64,000 nucleotides of DNA from Thalassia testudinum (Eukaryota; Streptophyta; Magnoliopsida; Alismatales; Hydrocharitaceae): the NCBI GenBank assembly GCA_037157565.1, contig JAZHRO010000022.1, positions 5,642,001-5,706,000 of the forward strand. Reading direction: 5' to 3'. The notes beneath the pieces were generated by a model. That model was not told the origin of the DNA, made no database searches, and saw only the letters and a list, made by a program, of their open reading frames with translations. Of the stretch, positions 45,616 through 55,406 are shown piece by piece; positions within the stretch are counted from its first letter, which is position 1; every line of letters starts with the position of its first letter. A program made the translations under genes and the position numbers.

Positions 45616-46999
45616 TGATAACACTGCACAAGGGGGTGATAATTATGTTGAATATGGCCCATCTTAAGAATAAAAGACACAACATAAGTAGAATAGGAGC
45701 ATTGCATGCATCATGTACTAAGATTGCTTATAAAACTGTATTAATGGCCATTTATGTAAGCACTTGTCAAAGCAGGCCTCAGATGAGCAATCGGACCGCA
45801 TGGATGGATTCAGAACGACGAATGGAGTCCAACGAACTCAAGATCGGCCAAATCCAACATTCGGAGCTCCTACAATGGGTCCAAGAAGTTCTGACCGTTG
45901 ATCTGGAGATCAACGGCCCTCATTACGCCACGTCACCCCCGCACGCCACCTCTTCATCCAGTCGAGATCAGATCTCAGCCGTCGATCTTCGATCGGACGG
46001 TCGAGACTCGCGCGCTCGCCCGCAATCGCTGTGACAAAGTGCAGGCGTGGTGCAACAGTTAGTGCGCACGCCCGCACGCACACAACGCGGGTTCGAGCCG
46101 TGCGGTGCGTGAAATCAGGACGAAGGATGCACACGGTGAAATTGGGCCGCCCGATCAGCAGCGGGCAGCCGAGATCGCGCCATACGGCGTGCCCACAGAT
46201 CGCGACCGCCCACGCGCGTGCACACGCTGTGCGACGACACGCGAGCACACGCATGCCCGAGGCACGATCCAAGTGCAGCCAAGAAGAGATCTCAGCCGTT
46301 CGATCTTCGATCGGATGGCTCTCACGCAATGGCCGTGGTTGAGCACGAAGAAGAATGACGCGCGCGGTTGACCGGCGGGTTGGAGGGCTTCACCGACGCT
46401 TTTGGAGTGGTTTTAGCAACGTTCCGGACGTCGCTAAAGCCCCTTCTTTTAGAAAGCCCTTAACCCTATTTAAACCCCCTCCAACCACTCATTCAAGGCA
46501 TTCACTCCCCTTGCAACTACTCCACCCCTCTCTTAGCTAGCTTTAGGCTCTCTTGTAATCGCCGGAGAAGACGAGCTGCCGACGGAGCCTCCTCAACTGT
46601 CGTGGCTACCTCGTCGCTCTCCCTTCTCTCTCTCTCTCTTTTAAGCTTTCCATTACTTTTGTTTGAGCATGTATTTAATGTTGTAAGCTATGAACTAAAA
46701 GTGCATGATTAATGAAGTTATTTTCTGTTCAGTTACTTTAATTTCTATTTAAGTTGCATGGTCAAACAAGAAACACTCTAACCCTAATCTCTCTCTCTCT
46801 ATCTCTCTCTCACTTTTCAACTCGCACCTCTGCAAGCAAAACTCCGCGCTTTCCGTGACAACAAGTGATAAGAGAAATCCGATTTTCATGCCTCCTTGAG
46901 ATCGACACTCGGACTCACCTCGGTTTATTTATTTTAAAACTGGCGTTGCAAGTGCGATTATAATGACACTTCTTAACACACACGCACAACTGCACGTCA
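45616..46999 (+). repeat. 3' LTR of gypsy III
   Basis: 1384 bp. TATA box at 46467-46474. tRNA-like module at 46048-46099, with the A-box decayed to TGGTGCAACAG while the B-box GGTTCGAGCC is intact. Differences from the 5' LTR are often CG to TG or CA, as expected for methylated, ageing DNA. Confidence 0.92.
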
Positions 47000-47004
47000 A
47001 AGAT

Positions 47005-47124
47005 TCCCTGTTGAGGTACTTGAAAAACAATAGACGAGAAATAAAGCAAGTTAGAAAATAATAAACTGCTCGAAATGCGAAAAGAAAATCGAAAATCATT
47101 GCCTCCCCGGTAACAACGCCAAAT
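47005..47124 (-). other. Leader start and PBS of gypsy I
   Basis: The remaining leader after gypsy III. The PBS reads TGGCGTTGTTACCGGGGA on minus (plus 47104-47121), tRNA-Asp type, three bases from the LTR. Confidence 0.85.
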
Positions 47125-48817
47125 TGTTAATAGCGGAAAACTACGCGATCGGAATTGGATTTTGAAAACCTGTCGTTGTAGCTCGATTTGCGAAGCAATC
47201 CATTAACAGATAAATTTAACCGAAATTTGTAAAGAAATTCTGGGTCAAGTACAAGGAGGCTACGCCGATCTAAAATCTGCGATTATATCTTTCTGGTCTT
47301 TCTTGTTTGAAAGTGAGATAATTACAATGGAATTGATATTCACACTAAGAGAGAAAGAGAGAGAACAATCACTTGATATAATAATACTATTTTTACAGCT
47401 AGAAAGTGGGAAATGATTACAGCTAGAAAGTGGGAAATTCTATTCTAGAAAGCGATAAAAAGAAGGGAGGGAGATGTTATCCTCCTCGACGAATGCTTGG
47501 AGGACAAGCCGGACAGAGCGATGCTTGGGAGACGAAGGACGGAGCGGGAAGAAGGAGGACGAAGTAGGAAGAAGCGAGAATGAGGCAGCATGTCGTTGTC
47601 ATCGCGAGATCCACTTCCGGAATGGGGGTGAGAAAACTTGGATTTGGCTCTAGAGTAGCATCCCAGGTGTGGGACAAGCTTCTCTTGAGCTTTGGAGAGG
47701 GAGAGAGGTGAAGGAAGGGATGAGAATTTCGTAGGGTAGGGGTCTCCTTTTATAGTTGCAAGGCTTGAGGGCAATTTGGTCATTCCATATTCAAAAACAT
47801 TAAAATTAGGTCTTTAGTGATGGATTTATCTGTCACTAAAGGCCTAATCGTCGGAGACGTATGCGTGCACTACGCACGCCTCTTCTCCTTCTGCACACAC
47901 AACATTTTCGCATGTTCAATGGATCTCAGTTGTTCGATCAAGAGATTGGACGACTTAAACTTCATCTCGCTCGTGCCTTCTTCTGCACGTGAGATCAGGT
48001 GTTCGAAGGTGTGTCGAATCGCACGTCTGGCCGATTGCTTCATCTGACCCGTCGACGCTTGATCGGATGGCCCAAATTACACTTTCGGGCGCGAAGGAGG
48101 CGTGTGCTGCACCAGAATCGAACAGACGCCTGTGGCGCCAAAGGGTCTTACCCATTGCACTATGCGCGTGGATAGACAAGAAGAGTATTCTTGTGCCATT
48201 TAATGCTGACCGTTGGATCTTGATTCGATGGTTGAGATTAGATGTGAAATTCTTCTCCATGAAGTGTTGTTTGAGGGAAATGACATCATCAATTCCTAGC
48301 TGTTGGATAAAGAAGTGGGGATGCAAGCAGTTTGGAGGGTCTGGATGGAGCCACGTGGCACCATCTTGGCCGTCCATCTTCTCTGAGTTGTAGGTGGTGC
48401 CACGGATGTCGGATTGGACTGATTTTTACGTCGTTAAGCTGCGATCGTCGATTTGAACCCATCCATGCGGTCAGATGTGTCGTTTGAAGTGTGGCTTGAC
48501 ACCATCTTGGCCCTTGATCTCTGGGATTCCTTGGACTATATCTGATGCTATGGATGTCCGATCAGGGCGATCTTGGAGTCGTTGAACTCCCGTCGTTGCC
48601 TTGATCAGATCCGTACGGTTGGATCTTTCGTTAGAAGCCCCGATTAAAAATTGTTCAGTCCCTGCCCATAAAAGGAGATAATTACTATACAATTTATACA
48701 ATTTGACCTATATTCATGATTATGCTTGTTATGTAATATTTACAATGCATGATACTAATATGGTACTAAGAACATACATTAATAGACATTTTTGGCTATT
48801 TAGATGTATGCACATCA
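47125..48817 (-). repeat. 5' LTR of gypsy I
   Basis: 1693 bp. TATA box for minus transcription at plus 47747-47754. The tRNA-like module (minus A-box 48144-48162, B-box 48115-48123) is about 400 bp upstream of it. TSD GTGAC at 48818-48822. Confidence 0.92.
48115..48162 (-). promoter_or_regulatory. tRNA-like module in gypsy I 5' LTR
   Basis: Minus A-box TAGTGCAATGGGTAAGACC at plus 48144-48162 and B-box core GTTCGATTC at plus 48115-48123. Same spacing and orientation as the 3' LTR copy at 22042-22090. Confidence 0.55.
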
Positions 48818-48822
48818 GTGAC

Positions 48823-49137
48823 GTTAAGAGTATTCGAAATTTCGTACGTCGACTCGCAACCCAAAATTCAGTTGAACTCTTCCTTTGATGACGCACAATA
48901 AAGTGCATTCATTGCCTTTGCGTTGTTGAAAACCTTCTTTTTTTGATCCATAGTCAACACTACTCCTTCCTCCTTTTGAGCTGAATACTTTTGTTGAATA
49001 AGGCTCCATGATTCTTCATCCATTGCTTTAAGAAACACTTGCATCCTTTTCTTCCAATATCCGTAGTCCGTCCCATCAAAACAGGGAGGACGAGTCGACG
49101 ATTGTCCTTTGGTGCACCTTAAGGTTGATGCCATCAC
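48823..49137 (-). pseudogene. Copia gag N-terminus (array IV internal 1)
   Basis: Starts with Met at 49137 or 49134 on minus. Contains PPCFDGTDYGYWKKRMQVFL, the copia gag signature, followed by AMNALYCASSKEEFN. It is cut at 48823 by the GTGAC duplication of gypsy I and continues at 21105 downward. Confidence 0.85.
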
Positions 49138-49168
49138 AAGTAATAGTTGTTACATCTTTTCGCAACCC

Positions 49169-49180
49169 ACTCTGATACCA
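49169..49180 (-). other. Primer-binding site of array IV internal 1
   Basis: Minus TGGTATCAGAGT, initiator tRNA-Met type, two bases from LTR2. The equivalent of internal 2 (52469-52480) reads TGGTATCAAAGT. Confidence 0.88.
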
Positions 49181-49182
49181 CC

Positions 49183-50559
49183 TATAGGATCTTAAAGCTA
49201 CTACGTTATGCGTATAAACAGACTAGATGCAAGATATTAGCAATAAAAATATTTGCACAAAGATTCAAACCACAAAAATGAACACAAGATGTATAGTGGT
49301 TCCCCACTCACTTGGGTACTGCACTGCCTAAGCCTCCCAAGTTAGGATTTTTAACTTGATTTCCTCAACATCGAGGGAATCAATATACTAACTGAGGTAA
49401 TTAATGGGTTACTTCAACTCAAGTACAATAAGCTGGGTTATTACAACCCAAACAACGAGCAAAAACTCAATACAATATAAGAATAGGTGTAAGACAGAAA
49501 TAAATCCTACAACAAAATCACCCAAGCCTCTCAACCACAAATAAAATGATATTATCGATTAGAGAGCCTAGAAAAGACGTGAAGAACACGACCTTGAGAT
49601 TACAAATGTGTAGAGAGATTGAGAATAACAAACTACTTTTTCTTCTCTTGAGAATATGGTGGGAATATGAAAATATAGCTCTAGTATTTTCACATATATT
49701 TCTTGTGTATAAACTAAGAGTCCAAAGGTCTTTTTATAGAGTTAGGACTTTAGTTATCCATCTGCTTGATGTTAGGGTTTAAATTCTAACGTTCATTTTG
49801 CCAAAATCAATTTTTTAGCCGTTCAGATCTGACCCAATGGTTAGTTGGTACCGGTACTAAAGATAGGTACCGGTACTTGTGACATACTATTTTGTGTTTT
49901 AAGTTAACTTGTCATAGACAGTACCTATTAGGTACCGGTACTAATTATGAGTACCGGTATTTGTTACTTCCAGATTTGGGTTTTAAATACTTAACAAAAA
50001 TATGTAACCCATTTGTACTGGTACTGATCATGGGTACTGGTACTCATTGCCTCTAGTACCTGTATTGATCATGAGTACTGGTACTCGCGGGGTACAGGTT
50101 TGTTTCTTTGAAAAAACCTAAACTTGTAACTCACATGTACTGGTACAAAACTTTAGTACCGGTACTTGTGGGTTAACAAGTACCTTTTTAAACATGAATA
50201 CAACTTGATTATTAGCATATTTTTGCAAATACTTTAAACATTAAAAAACTATCTTTTAAACAATATGCACTTTAAAATAAATCGAATGATCTTAATGTTT
50301 TATTCTATTTCTATATGATTTTTACAATCTAATTCTTGTTTCTTTGTTAAGATGCATACATTCTAAGAATAAAATAAAAACCTAATCTAATTGCAACATA
50401 AACTCCAATCAGCAAACGATCTTCTATCATTATTGCCTCCTTATCATCATTCTTCATTTATCTTGTTCTTCATCTAAATTTGAAACCCACTCAATTGCAA
50501 ATATTAATCTAAAATAATTTTGTTAACATTAAAGCAAGATGTTGAACAAGGTTCCAACA
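49183..50559 (-). repeat. LTR2 (shared middle LTR) of copia array IV
   Basis: 1377 bp, beginning TATAGGATCT (the canonical TG is mutated to TA) and ending TTCCAACA. The PBS lies to its left and a polypurine tract to its right, so it serves as 5' LTR of internal 1 and 3' LTR of internal 2. It carries the clearest GTACCGGTAC palindrome pairs (49850-50170), upstream of a TATA box near 49735-49742. Confidence 0.9.
49850..50170. promoter_or_regulatory. Paired GTACCGGTAC palindromes in array IV U3
   Basis: About ten copies of GTAC(C/T)GGTAC, several in pairs separated by six or seven bases (AAAGATA, AATTAT, GATCAT). Equivalent sequence is in LTR1 at 18680-19030. The array lies upstream of the TATA box. 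An enhancer role for a dimeric factor is inference. Confidence 0.65.
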
Positions 50560-50889
50560 GTCTCCTCCTTTTTGGTGTTGACAGAACTATCTTGCAAATG
50601 GATATATTTAAGACAAAAATTAATTTTAGCAATTTTATATGAAAGAAATTTTAATCGTTGACAATTCTCTCCCTCTATATTTGCCTCTTTATATTTCTCT
50701 CCCTTTATGTCAATCATAAAAAATTAAGGGCTGTCAATAAATGCGTACCATAGCAGATGAATTACCAATAAAATGGTCCTTGTTGATACCAAGCTCCATG
50801 AGTTCATCTTTCTTGATCTTCATGCAATTTGTAGAAAGGTCGGAGTGTTCCATTGTGTGCTTTGAACACCCACTAATCATTTCGATCCC

Positions 50890-52434
50890 ATCGATCTATC
50901 CCTATAAAATAATGTAAATATCTTTTCTAGGTGCTCATTTTCTTCTGGATCCTTTTGGGTTAGTACCTTTCAAATCCGAAGATTTATAGAAGTCCGGAGA
51001 TTTGTAGACCTCTTTTATATTCGATCTATAATTCTTTAGATTTTTGGCCTTTTGATAAATCCATCCATGCCTAGGTGTATGTGATTTATTTTGTGTGCTC
51101 TTTTTACTTTGAAATGTGGCTTTTAAAGCATCACAAAATTCAGTATTCAACCTAATAGTTGTTTTAAAATTATTTAAAGTTCCCTCAAAATGCTCATAAA
51201 TATCTTCTAACTTTATTATTTTTGCATGCAATTGATTATTAGTTTCCTTAGACATATCTAACTCTATTTCTAAATATGATTTATCTATTTCTAATGTTTG
51301 ATAATTACTCTTCAAAACCTTATTTTTCTTTTTAAACAACTTAGCCTTATGATATAATTCTTCATAGGCTTCTAACAATTCTTCAAGAGAGAAATCAGGA
51401 TTTACGTCATTGTCACTATTTTCTGTAGTGGCTACCAAGCAAAGATGTGCGACCTCATTGTCATCTGATTTATCGGAGTTAGTATCCATTTTGGAGTCGC
51501 TATCTTGCCATGTTGATGTGAAAGCTTTTTTCTTCTTCTTCTTGACTTCTTGTGTCTTTCCTTTTGTCTTCCTTCTTCTTGTTCTTGGGGCAATCTTTTC
51601 TCAAGTATCCCTTTTTCTTGCACTCATAACAAACAACATTAGTTGAAACTTTATTGACTTGCTTACCTTGCTTTTGGATAAATTTTTGAAATTTCCTTGT
51701 GAGCATTTCCATCTCTTTATCGTTTTTGGATTCCAAAGTGTTTGAATTTGAGTCCTCCTTAAGTGCTCTAAATGCAAGATTCTTCTTTTTGCTTGATGTC
51801 TTCTCCTCCTCATTTTTCTTCATATTCTTTAGTTGGACTTCGTAAGCTATAAGGCTACCAACTAGATCATCTAGAGACAAACTGGATAGGTCCTTCACCT
51901 CTTGGATGGTTGTAGTCTTTGGAGTCCAATCACTTGTAGGAGATCTCAACATCTTTCATACAAATTGCTCCTCTGTCAGCTTGACTCCAACATTTTTTAT
52001 GGGATTTACGATCTCTCCAAACCTTATGTACATATCTTTGATTGTTTCTCCTTTCGTCATCCTAAAACACTCAGTGTTTTGTTAGAATCAAAATACAAGT
52101 TTCCTTTACCTTCGTTCCTTCGTTGGTGACCTCAGGAGTATTCCAAATTTCGTATGTCGACTCGCAAGCAGAAATTCGGTTCCTTTGATGACGCACAATA
52201 AAGTGAGTTCATTGCCTTTGTATTGTTGACAATCTTCTTCTTTTGATTCGTAGTCAACACTACTCCTTCCTCATTTGGATCTGAATACTTTTGTTGAATA
52301 AGGCTCCATGATTCTTCATCTATTGCTTTAAGAAACACTTGCATCCTTTTCTTCCAATATCCGTAGACCATCCCATCAAAATAGGGAGGACGAGTCGACA
52401 AATGTCCTTCGATGTGCCTTAAGGTTGATGCCAT
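50890..52434 (-). pseudogene. Copia gag (array IV internal 2)
   Basis: Starts with Met at 52434 on minus with RPPYFDGMVYGYWKKRMQVF. A middle block has SLSLDDLVGSLIAYEVQLKN, then the zinc knuckle at 51590-51631 as CYECKKKGYLRKDC, where Tyr replaces the zinc-binding His. A coiled coil follows (51400-51160, LEELLEAYEELYHKAKLFKK), then a Lys-rich tail ending KGTNPKGSRRK near 50935. No protease or pol. Two or more frameshifts separate the blocks. Confidence 0.85.
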
Positions 52435-52482
52435 CGCAAGTAAGAGTTGTTACGTCTTCTCGCAACCCACTTTGATACCACC

Positions 52483-52793
52483 GTAGGATCCTAAAGCTAC
52501 TATGCTATGCGCATAAACACACTAGATGCAAGATATTAGCAATAAAAATATGTGCACAAAGATTCAAACTATAAAAATGAACACAAGATGTACAGTGGTT
52601 CCCCACTCACTTGGGTACTCCACTACCTAAGCCTCCCAACTTAGGATTTTTAACTTGATTCCCTCAATCCTAAGGGAATCAATATACTAACCGAAGTAAT
52701 TAACGGGTTACCTCAACCCAAGTACAATAAGCTGGGTTATTACAACCCAAACAACGAGCAAAAACTCAATACAATATAAGAACAGGTGTAAGA
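52483..52793 (-). repeat. LTR3 of copia array IV, left piece
   Basis: Begins GTAGGATCCT (initial T lost) and matches the start of LTR1 and LTR2. It is interrupted at 52793 by gypsy V (TSD TAAGA at 52789-52793) and resumes at 63740. Confidence 0.88.
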
Positions 52794-53234
52794 TGATAAC
52801 ACCACGCAAGGGGGTAGTAATTAGGTTGAATATGACCCATCTTTAGAATAAAAGGCACAACATAAAGTAGAATAGGAGCATTGCATGCATCAAGTACCAA
52901 GATTGCTTATAAACTGTATTAATGGCCATTTGTGTAAAGCATTTCTCAAAGCAGGCCTCAGATGAGCAATCGGACCGCACGGATCGATTCAGGACGACGA
53001 ACGGAGTCTAACGGACTCAAAATCGGCCAAATCCGACATCCGGAGCTCCCATAATGGGCCCAAGAAATCCTGACCGTTGATCTGGAGATCAACGGCCAAG
53101 AACGCGCCATGTCGCCCTGCCCCCGCCGCCCGCACGCCCCCAAGCCAGCCAAGGACGCATCTCGGCCGTTGATCTTCTATCGAACGGCCGAGATCCGCGC
53201 GCTCGCCCGCGGTCGCCGCGACAAAGCGCGGGCG

Positions 53235-53286
53235 TGGCGCAACGGTTAGCGCGCACGCCCGCGTCGCGGCGACGCGCGTTCGAATC
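53235..53286 (+). promoter_or_regulatory. tRNA-like module, gypsy V 5' LTR
   Basis: A-box TGGCGCAACGGTTAGCGCG at 53235-53253 and B-box-like GTTCGAATC at 53278-53286. About 420 bp upstream of the TATA box. Identical in the 3' LTR at 62767-62828. Confidence 0.65.
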
Positions 53287-53658
53287 GCGCGAAGCGGAAA
53301 TCACTTGCGGGCGAAGGGCGCGGCAAAATTGAGCCGCGCGATCAGAAGCGAGCGGCTAGGATTGCGCCACGCGGCGCGACGACAGCGCCCCACCTCCCAC
53401 GCGCGCGCGCACGCCGGGCGGAAACGCGCGCGCGCACGCGCGCCCGAAGCGCGATCCTAGCGCAGGCGCGGGAGGATCTCAGCCGTCCGATCATCAATCG
53501 GACGGCTCTCGTTCGACATCCACGGATCGCGCCTGAAGAGAGAGAGGGGCGGGCGGCTGACCGGCGGCAGAAGGCCTTCACCGACGTATCTGGAAGCGGT
53601 TTTAGCGACGTTCTGGATGTCGCTAAAGCACATTCTTCTTTTAGGAAGCCCTTAACTC

Positions 53659-53666
53659 TATTTAAA
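53659..53666 (+). promoter_or_regulatory. TATA box of gypsy V 5' LTR
   Basis: TATTTAAA followed by CCCCCTTC. The same sequence is conserved in the other three LTRs of the V/III group (63201-63208, 40940-40947, 46467-46474). Transcription is expected to begin about 30 bp downstream. Confidence 0.6.
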
Positions 53667-54199
53667 CCCCCTTCTACCACCATTCAAGGCATCCTCTCCC
53701 ACTTGCAACTACTCCACTCCTCTCCTAGCTAGTCTTAGGCACTCTTGTAATCGCCGGAGACGACGAGCCGCCGACGGAGCCTCCTCCACCGCCGTGGCTG
53801 CCTCGTCGCTCTCCACTCTCTCTCTACCTCTCTCGCTCTCTTTTAAGCTTTCATTTACTTTTGTTGAAGCATGTATTTAATATTGTAAACCATGAACTAT
53901 GAATGCATGTTTAATGAAATTATTTTCCATTTAGTTGCCTTTTTAATTTCTGTTTAAAGTGCATGATCAAAACCAAGAGCTTTCTAACCCTAAACTCTCT
54001 CTATCTCTCGCTTTTCAAAATCGTCTCTTTCGCAAGCAAAACTCCGCCTTTTTCATGACAACAAGTGGTAAACAAAATCCGATTTCCACGCCTCCCTGAG
54101 ATCGACACTCGGACTCACCTCCATTTACTTCTTTTAAAACCGACGTATCAAGTGCAACTATAACGACACCTCTTAACACACACGCACGAAGGCACGTCA

Positions 54200-55406
54200 G
54201 TTTTTGGCGCCGTTGTCGGGGAGGCAACGGATTTGTTTTATCACCTCCATTCCACCTTCATTCTCATATCGTCTAATGCCCTATTTTCCTTTTTACTTGA
54301 CGGTTGCAGGAATTCGACGCATGGACGGCGAAGCGACGCATTCCACTATGGTAGCAAGGAAGTAGGCGCCTCGAGGACCGATAGTAAGTACTCTCTCTCT
54401 CATTGTTTGCTTGCGTGAAAAAGCTAAAAAAATCATAAAAACCAAAAAAATTGGCGTGGTGAATGATTGCTTGACCCACATTCTTAACACATCACCCTAC
54501 AAAAAAATGTACACTCTAATATGCTGGATAAATTCTTGGAGTGCTCTTTTCTCTTTCTCTTGAGTGGTGTTTGCGAAGCCACCGTGAGTTGACCTGGGCT
54601 GCACCACTAAACCCTAAAACTGACTCATCTAATAGAAGCTGCATGATTATCAGGATGAGTACACTAGGGTTTTGGAGCCTCTACAAAATAAAAGGAAATC
54701 TACTTTCACTAAGTTGTGTGCAGAACTTGACGTGCCCACTGGAACTTGTTTGAAAAAATTAAGACACGTCAACCCTAAAAACTACTTAAGTAAGGATGAA
54801 ACGCTAAAAAGACACTATATCTTAACAAATCCTTGCTTGAAAATCATGTTTTGCTAGGAGCACACACTTTGAAAGTAGAACATTAAGAGGCACCACCCCA
54901 ATCAACGCCTCATCACATCACCCTAAGCACAAGCACTATCCTAGCCCTTTAAAACTGAGTAGACGTGCCCTAGGCAGGACTGAGTTAAGTCTCAAAAGGT
55001 GAGGTTTTGTCTGCTAGGCACTTGGCTTTCATTCCCTTGGTAGAATCTGGTGACTAGGCTGCGGGGCAGTGTCAAACGACCGTGGTTGTGGGGTCTATGG
55101 AACCGGAGGCGCAAGCCAAAGGAAGAACCTTCCCTGCAATCCCCTCGTAATCAACCTGGCCAGATTAGCCTTGAGAAGGGAAGTCCAGTGCTTACGGACT
55201 TAATCACCCTTTGTGAGATTTCTAGGTCTCTTAAGGAATACACCATAAGGATTAGGCTTGCGTGCTTGATTGAAACACATTTCTCGCATCTGTCGCCCTC
55301 CGCATCCCCTCCAGTTCTTCTCTAGTGTATGCACGGGAGGCGCTCACTGCATCCCGAATTGTGTGTTTTGGGGTAGGAATCTAGGCGACGTAATTCTGTT
55401 GAAAAC
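54200..55406 (+). other. PBS and leader of gypsy V
   Basis: PBS TGGCGCCGTTGTCGGGGA at 54205-54222. A long leader of about 1.2 kb with only short frames. It is homologous to the gypsy III leader up to about 55265. Confidence 0.85.

Larger units (their letters stand above)
38327..46999 (+). mobile_element. Non-autonomous gypsy element III with replaced coding region
   Basis: 8673 bp with TSD AAGAT at 38322-38326 and 47000-47004, inserted in the leader of gypsy I. About 6.9 kb once the nested solo LTR is removed. LTRs, PBS, leader (to about 42590) and 3' untranslated region (from about 44290) are homologous to gypsy V. Between them there is no gag-pol but two unrelated ORFs (42596-42961 and 43077-44498). 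It is the non-autonomous partner of family V. Confidence 0.92.
21106..48817 (-). mobile_element. Athila-like Ty3/gypsy element I (interrupted)
   Basis: Complete outline with TSD GTGAC at 21101-21105 and 48818-48822. The uninterrupted target GGTGACC is present in internal 2 of array IV near 52126-52132, confirming the insertion. Gypsy II and gypsy III are nested inside. Without them the element is about 11.6 kb. It encodes gag, protease, reverse transcriptase, RNase H and integrase on the minus strand, all broken by stops and frameshifts. Long leader and 3' untranslated regions flank the coding block. No envelope-like frame is visible. Confidence 0.92.
52794..54199 (+). repeat. 5' LTR of gypsy V
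   Basis: 1406 bp, TGATAACACC to GGCACGTCA. Contains the tRNA-like module (53235-53286), a Z-prone alternating CG tract (about 53398-53450), several GATC-centred hairpins, TATA box TATTTAAA at 53659-53666 and a CT-rich region near 53815-53840. About a dozen differences from the 3' LTR by eye. Confidence 0.94.

Noticed and set aside
53342..53683. 113-codon minus-strand ORF, identical at 62884-63225
   Set aside because: Both copies lie in the two LTRs of one element and in G/C-rich sequence where stops are rare. Identity reflects LTR duplication.
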